Assembly: GCA_014377705.1 (NCBI GenBank)
Contig: JACMPC010000019.1
Location: 1-33,796, forward strand
Direction of reading: 5' to 3'
DNA length: 33,796 bases
Origin: Dermatophilaceae bacterium
GTDB lineage: Bacteria > Actinomycetota > Actinomycetes > Actinomycetales > Dermatophilaceae
The notes below the pieces were generated by a model. It saw nothing but the letters and a program-made list of their open reading frames with translations. It did not search any database and was not told where the DNA came from. The first letter of the stretch is position 1. Each line of letters begins with the position of its first letter. Positions 31,517-33,796 of the stretch are shown here, in pieces. A program made the position numbers and the translations under genes.

Positions 31517-32839
31517 GTGCGGTCCACCGCGTCGATTCTGCACCTGGACCTCGATGCCTTCTTCGCTGCGGTCGAGCAGCGCGACAAGCCCTCGCTGCGT
31601 GGCAAGCCGGTGATCGTCGGCGGCATCGGTCCTCGCGGGGTGGTCAGCACCGCGTCGTACGAAGCACGCCGTTCTGGCGTCCGATCGGCGATGAGCATGG
31701 CCGAGGCACGCTCGCGCTGCCCGCACGCGGCGTTCCTGTGGGGCCGGTTCGGCGCCTATCGCGAAGCCAGCCGCCTGGTCATGGAGTGCCTCGGCAAACT
31801 GTCGCCGTTGGTCGAGCCGCTGTCGCTGGACGAGGCGTTCGTGGACCTCGCCGCCGGGCCGTCGTCCACCCCTCTGAACGCCGGGGGCGACGTCGAGTCG
31901 ATCGCTGCCGACCTGCGCGCCGAGATCACCCGCACGACCGGCCTCACGGCCTCGGTCGGCGTGGCGTCGTCGAAGCTGATGGCCAAGATCGCCAGCGAGA
32001 TCAACAAGCCCGACGGGGTCTGCATCGTGCAGCCGGGCACCGAGCTGGACGTCCTCGGTCCGATGCAGGTCACCGCGATCCCGGGAATTGGCCCGGCAAC
32101 CGCCGAGCGGCTGCGTCGCGCCAGCGTGGAGACGGTCCACGACGCCCGCCAGCTCAGTGAGGACGAGCTGGTGCGGGTACTGGGCCAGGCATCGGGTCGA
32201 TCGTTGTTCCGCATGGCCCGTGCCGACGACGACCGGCCAGTGGTCGCCGACCGCGAGACCAAGTCGATCAGCATCGAGGACACCTTCGAGGTCGATGTCG
32301 TCGACCGCGAGCGTCTCGGCCGGACCGTCGAGCGGATGAGCCGCTCGGTGGCAGCCAAGCTGACCACCAACGGACTGTCCGGGCGCACCGTGACGCTCAA
32401 GGTGCGCCACCACGACTTCGAGACGCACACCCGGTCATCCACGCTTGCCGGCCCCACCGACAGCCCGCGGGTGATCAGCGAGACGGCTCATCGCCTGCTC
32501 GCGGCCGTCGACCTGCGCGGCGGCCTGCGGCTGGTGGGTGTCGGCGTCAGCGGGCTGACCGACTGGGTCCAGGACGACCTGTTCGACGACGACCGGCCCG
32601 ACCCCGATCCTGACCCCGACCCGGAGCAGGCGCCGGACCCGACCGAGCAGCCCGTCACGTACCGGGCGGGCATGGACGTGCACCACGCCGAGCACGGCGA
32701 CGGGTGGGTGTGGGGCGCCGGTCTGGGTCGCGTCACCGTGCGGTTCGAGACCCGGCACACGCCTCCCGGTCCGGTGCACACCTTCGCCGCGCAGGACCCT
32801 GATCTATGTCCCCGCCGGACCTATACGGTCGAACCATGA
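31517..32839 (+). CDS. dinB: DNA polymerase IV (Y family)
   Basis: A 440-residue translesion polymerase. It shows the metal ligands D11 (HLDLDAFF) and D105-E106 (LSLDEAF), SYEARRSGVRSAM near 47-59, GVASSKLMAKIAS, the thumb motif IPGIGPATAERL, and the little-finger domain up to about residue 345. Beyond that lie an Asp/Pro-rich linker (DPDPDPDPEQAPDP) and a C-terminal extension of about 70 residues (HHAEHGDGWVWGAGLGRVTVRFE), a feature of many actinobacterial DinB proteins. The start is GTG 31517 without a clear ribosome-binding site. The stop overlaps the S9 peptidase start as ATGA. Confidence 0.94.
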   Translation: MRSTASILHLDLDAFFAAVEQRDKPSLRGKPVIVGGIGPRGVVSTASYEARRSGVRSAMSMAEARSRCPHAAFLWGRFGAYREASRLVMECLGKLSPLVEPLSLDEAFVDLAAGPSSTPLNAGGDVESIAADLRAEITRTTGLTASVGVASSKLMAKIASEINKPDGVCIVQPGTELDVLGPMQVTAIPGIGPATAERLRRASVETVHDARQLSEDELVRVLGQASGRSLFRMARADDDRPVVADRETKSISIEDTFEVDVVDRERLGRTVERMSRSVAAKLTTNGLSGRTVTLKVRHHDFETHTRSSTLAGPTDSPRVISETAHRLLAAVDLRGGLRLVGVGVSGLTDWVQDDLFDDDRPDPDPDPDPEQAPDPTEQPVTYRAGMDVHHAEHGDGWVWGAGLGRVTVRFETRHTPPGPVHTFAAQDPDLCPRRTYTVEP

Positions 32840-33796
32840 GCACCCCTCCAGTCGCCGGACCCCCCGTTGCCGAGATCCGTCCGAGGACCCGGGTCCACCA
32901 CGGCAACGAGTTCGTCGACGACTACGAGTGGCTCCGTGACACCGACGACCCGGCCACGATCGCCTACCTCGAGGCCGAGAACGACCACACCGACGCCGCC
33001 ACCGCTCACCTCGAGCCGCTACGGCAGCAGATCTTCGAGGAGATCAAGGCGCGCACGCAGGAGACCGACCTGTCGGTGCCGGTGCGCCGATCGGGCTGGT
33101 GGTACTACACCCGCACGCTCGAGGGCAGCCAGTATGCGATCCGCTGCCGGTGCCCGATCGCCGATGTCGACGACTGGACGCCTCCTGACCTCGACGCCAC
33201 GACCCAGATCTCGGGCGAGGAGGTCCTGCTGGACTCCAACGCCGAGGCAGAGGGACACGAGTTCTTCTCGCTCGGCGCGTTCAGCGTCAGCGACGACGAG
33301 AACCTGCTGGCGTGGTCGGTCGACACCACGGGCGACGAGCGCTACACGATCCGCATCAAGGATCTGCGCACCGGCGAGGTGCTGGGCGACGAGATCACCG
33401 GCGCGAGTGCCGGCGCCACCTGGTCCGCCGGGACGAGCCACCTGTTCTACACGACGGTCGACGACGCATGGCGACCTCACCGCGTCTGGCGGCACGCCCT
33501 CGGCGCGACCGGCGATGACGCCCTGGTGTTCGAGGAACCGGACGAGCGGTACTTCGTCGGCATCGGCCGCACCCACTCCGAGAAGTTCCTGCTCATCGGC
33601 CTCTCGTCCAAGGTCACCAGCGAGTACCGCGTGCTGGAGGCCGACCAGCCGGAGGGCGAGTTCCGCACGGTTCTCCCCCGCCGCGACGGCGTCGAGTACT
33701 CGCTCGAGCACGCGGTGTTCGGCGAGGACGACGTCTTTGTGGTGCTGCACAATGACGGGGCGCTCAACTTCGAGCTGGCGTCGACGCCTGTCGACC
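32836..33796 (+). CDS. oligopeptidase B-like S9 peptidase, 3' end cut by window
   Basis: The first 320 codons of a prolyl oligopeptidase family enzyme. The start is ATG 32836, overlapping the dinB stop as ATGA. The visible part is the N-terminal arm (YEWLRDTDDPATIAYLEAEN, RTQETDLSVPVRRSGWWYYTRT) and the first blades of the beta-propeller (FFSLGAFSVSDDENLLAWSVDTTGDERYTIRIKDLRTG, TWSAGTSHLFYTTVDD). These closely match oligopeptidase B (PtrB), which cuts small peptides after basic residues. The Ser-Asp-His catalytic domain lies beyond the window. Confidence 0.92.
   Translation, partial: MSTPPVAGPPVAEIRPRTRVHHGNEFVDDYEWLRDTDDPATIAYLEAENDHTDAATAHLEPLRQQIFEEIKARTQETDLSVPVRRSGWWYYTRTLEGSQYAIRCRCPIADVDDWTPPDLDATTQISGEEVLLDSNAEAEGHEFFSLGAFSVSDDENLLAWSVDTTGDERYTIRIKDLRTGEVLGDEITGASAGATWSAGTSHLFYTTVDDAWRPHRVWRHALGATGDDALVFEEPDERYFVGIGRTHSEKFLLIGLSSKVTSEYRVLEADQPEGEFRTVLPRRDGVEYSLEHAVFGEDDVFVVLHNDGALNFELASTPVD

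Overview
The window is a high-G+C actinobacterial chromosome segment. It carries an almost complete division and cell wall (dcw) cluster with actinobacterial traits: MraZ first, SepF and YggT between the PLP protein YggS and DivIVA, no ftsA, and an FtsZ ending in a [10 protein letters not shown]-type tail. The DivIVA N-terminus and the gene order suggest Micrococcales, perhaps near Intrasporangiaceae/Dermatophilaceae. That placement is inference from sequence feel, not from a search.

Minus strand, 20745 down to 1: mraZ - rsmH - ftsL - ftsI - murE - murF - mraY - murD - ftsW - murG - murC - ftsQ - ftsZ - pgeF - yggS - sepF - yggT - divIVA - a TraR/DksA-type gene cut by the window edge. From rsmH to ftsQ the genes overlap by 4 bp (ATGA, GTGA, and one TTGA) or lie within 21 bp, so this is one translationally coupled unit. 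Lipid II synthesis (murC-F, mraY, murG), polymerisation and cross-linking (ftsW, ftsI), the divisome scaffold (ftsZ, ftsQ, ftsL, sepF) and polar growth (divIVA) are made together. Breaks with regulatory DNA occur at mraZ-rsmH (a 20-bp-arm hairpin), ftsQ-ftsZ (candidate promoter), ftsZ-pgeF (terminator-like hairpin plus 9-bp repeats), yggT-divIVA (candidate promoter) and divIVA-traR (hairpin and candidate promoter).

Plus strand, 21008-25874: a divergent moxR - DUF58 - transglutaminase (TgpA-like) module, whose control region abuts that of mraZ. Four GTGGNG hexamers spaced exactly 10 bp apart lie in front of mraZ and look like an MraZ-box array.

Minus strand, 25975-30783: rnhA (RNase HI), the principal sigma factor (RpoD/SigA/HrdB type), a GCS2-type glutamate-cysteine ligase homologue and a DUF4192 protein. 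Plus strand, 30888-33796: a GNAT acetyltransferase, DNA polymerase IV and the N-terminal third or more of an oligopeptidase B-like S9 peptidase cut by the window edge.

I saw no rRNA, tRNA, CRISPR array, IS element, integrase or phage gene. The coding content is conserved housekeeping. The points worth a second look are regulatory or structural: the MraZ-box array and shared divergent control region, the mraZ-rsmH hairpin, 11-residue repeats in DivIVA, several short tandem repeats between and inside genes, paired cysteines in the MraY and FtsW loops, and Lys/Ala-rich tails on several proteins.
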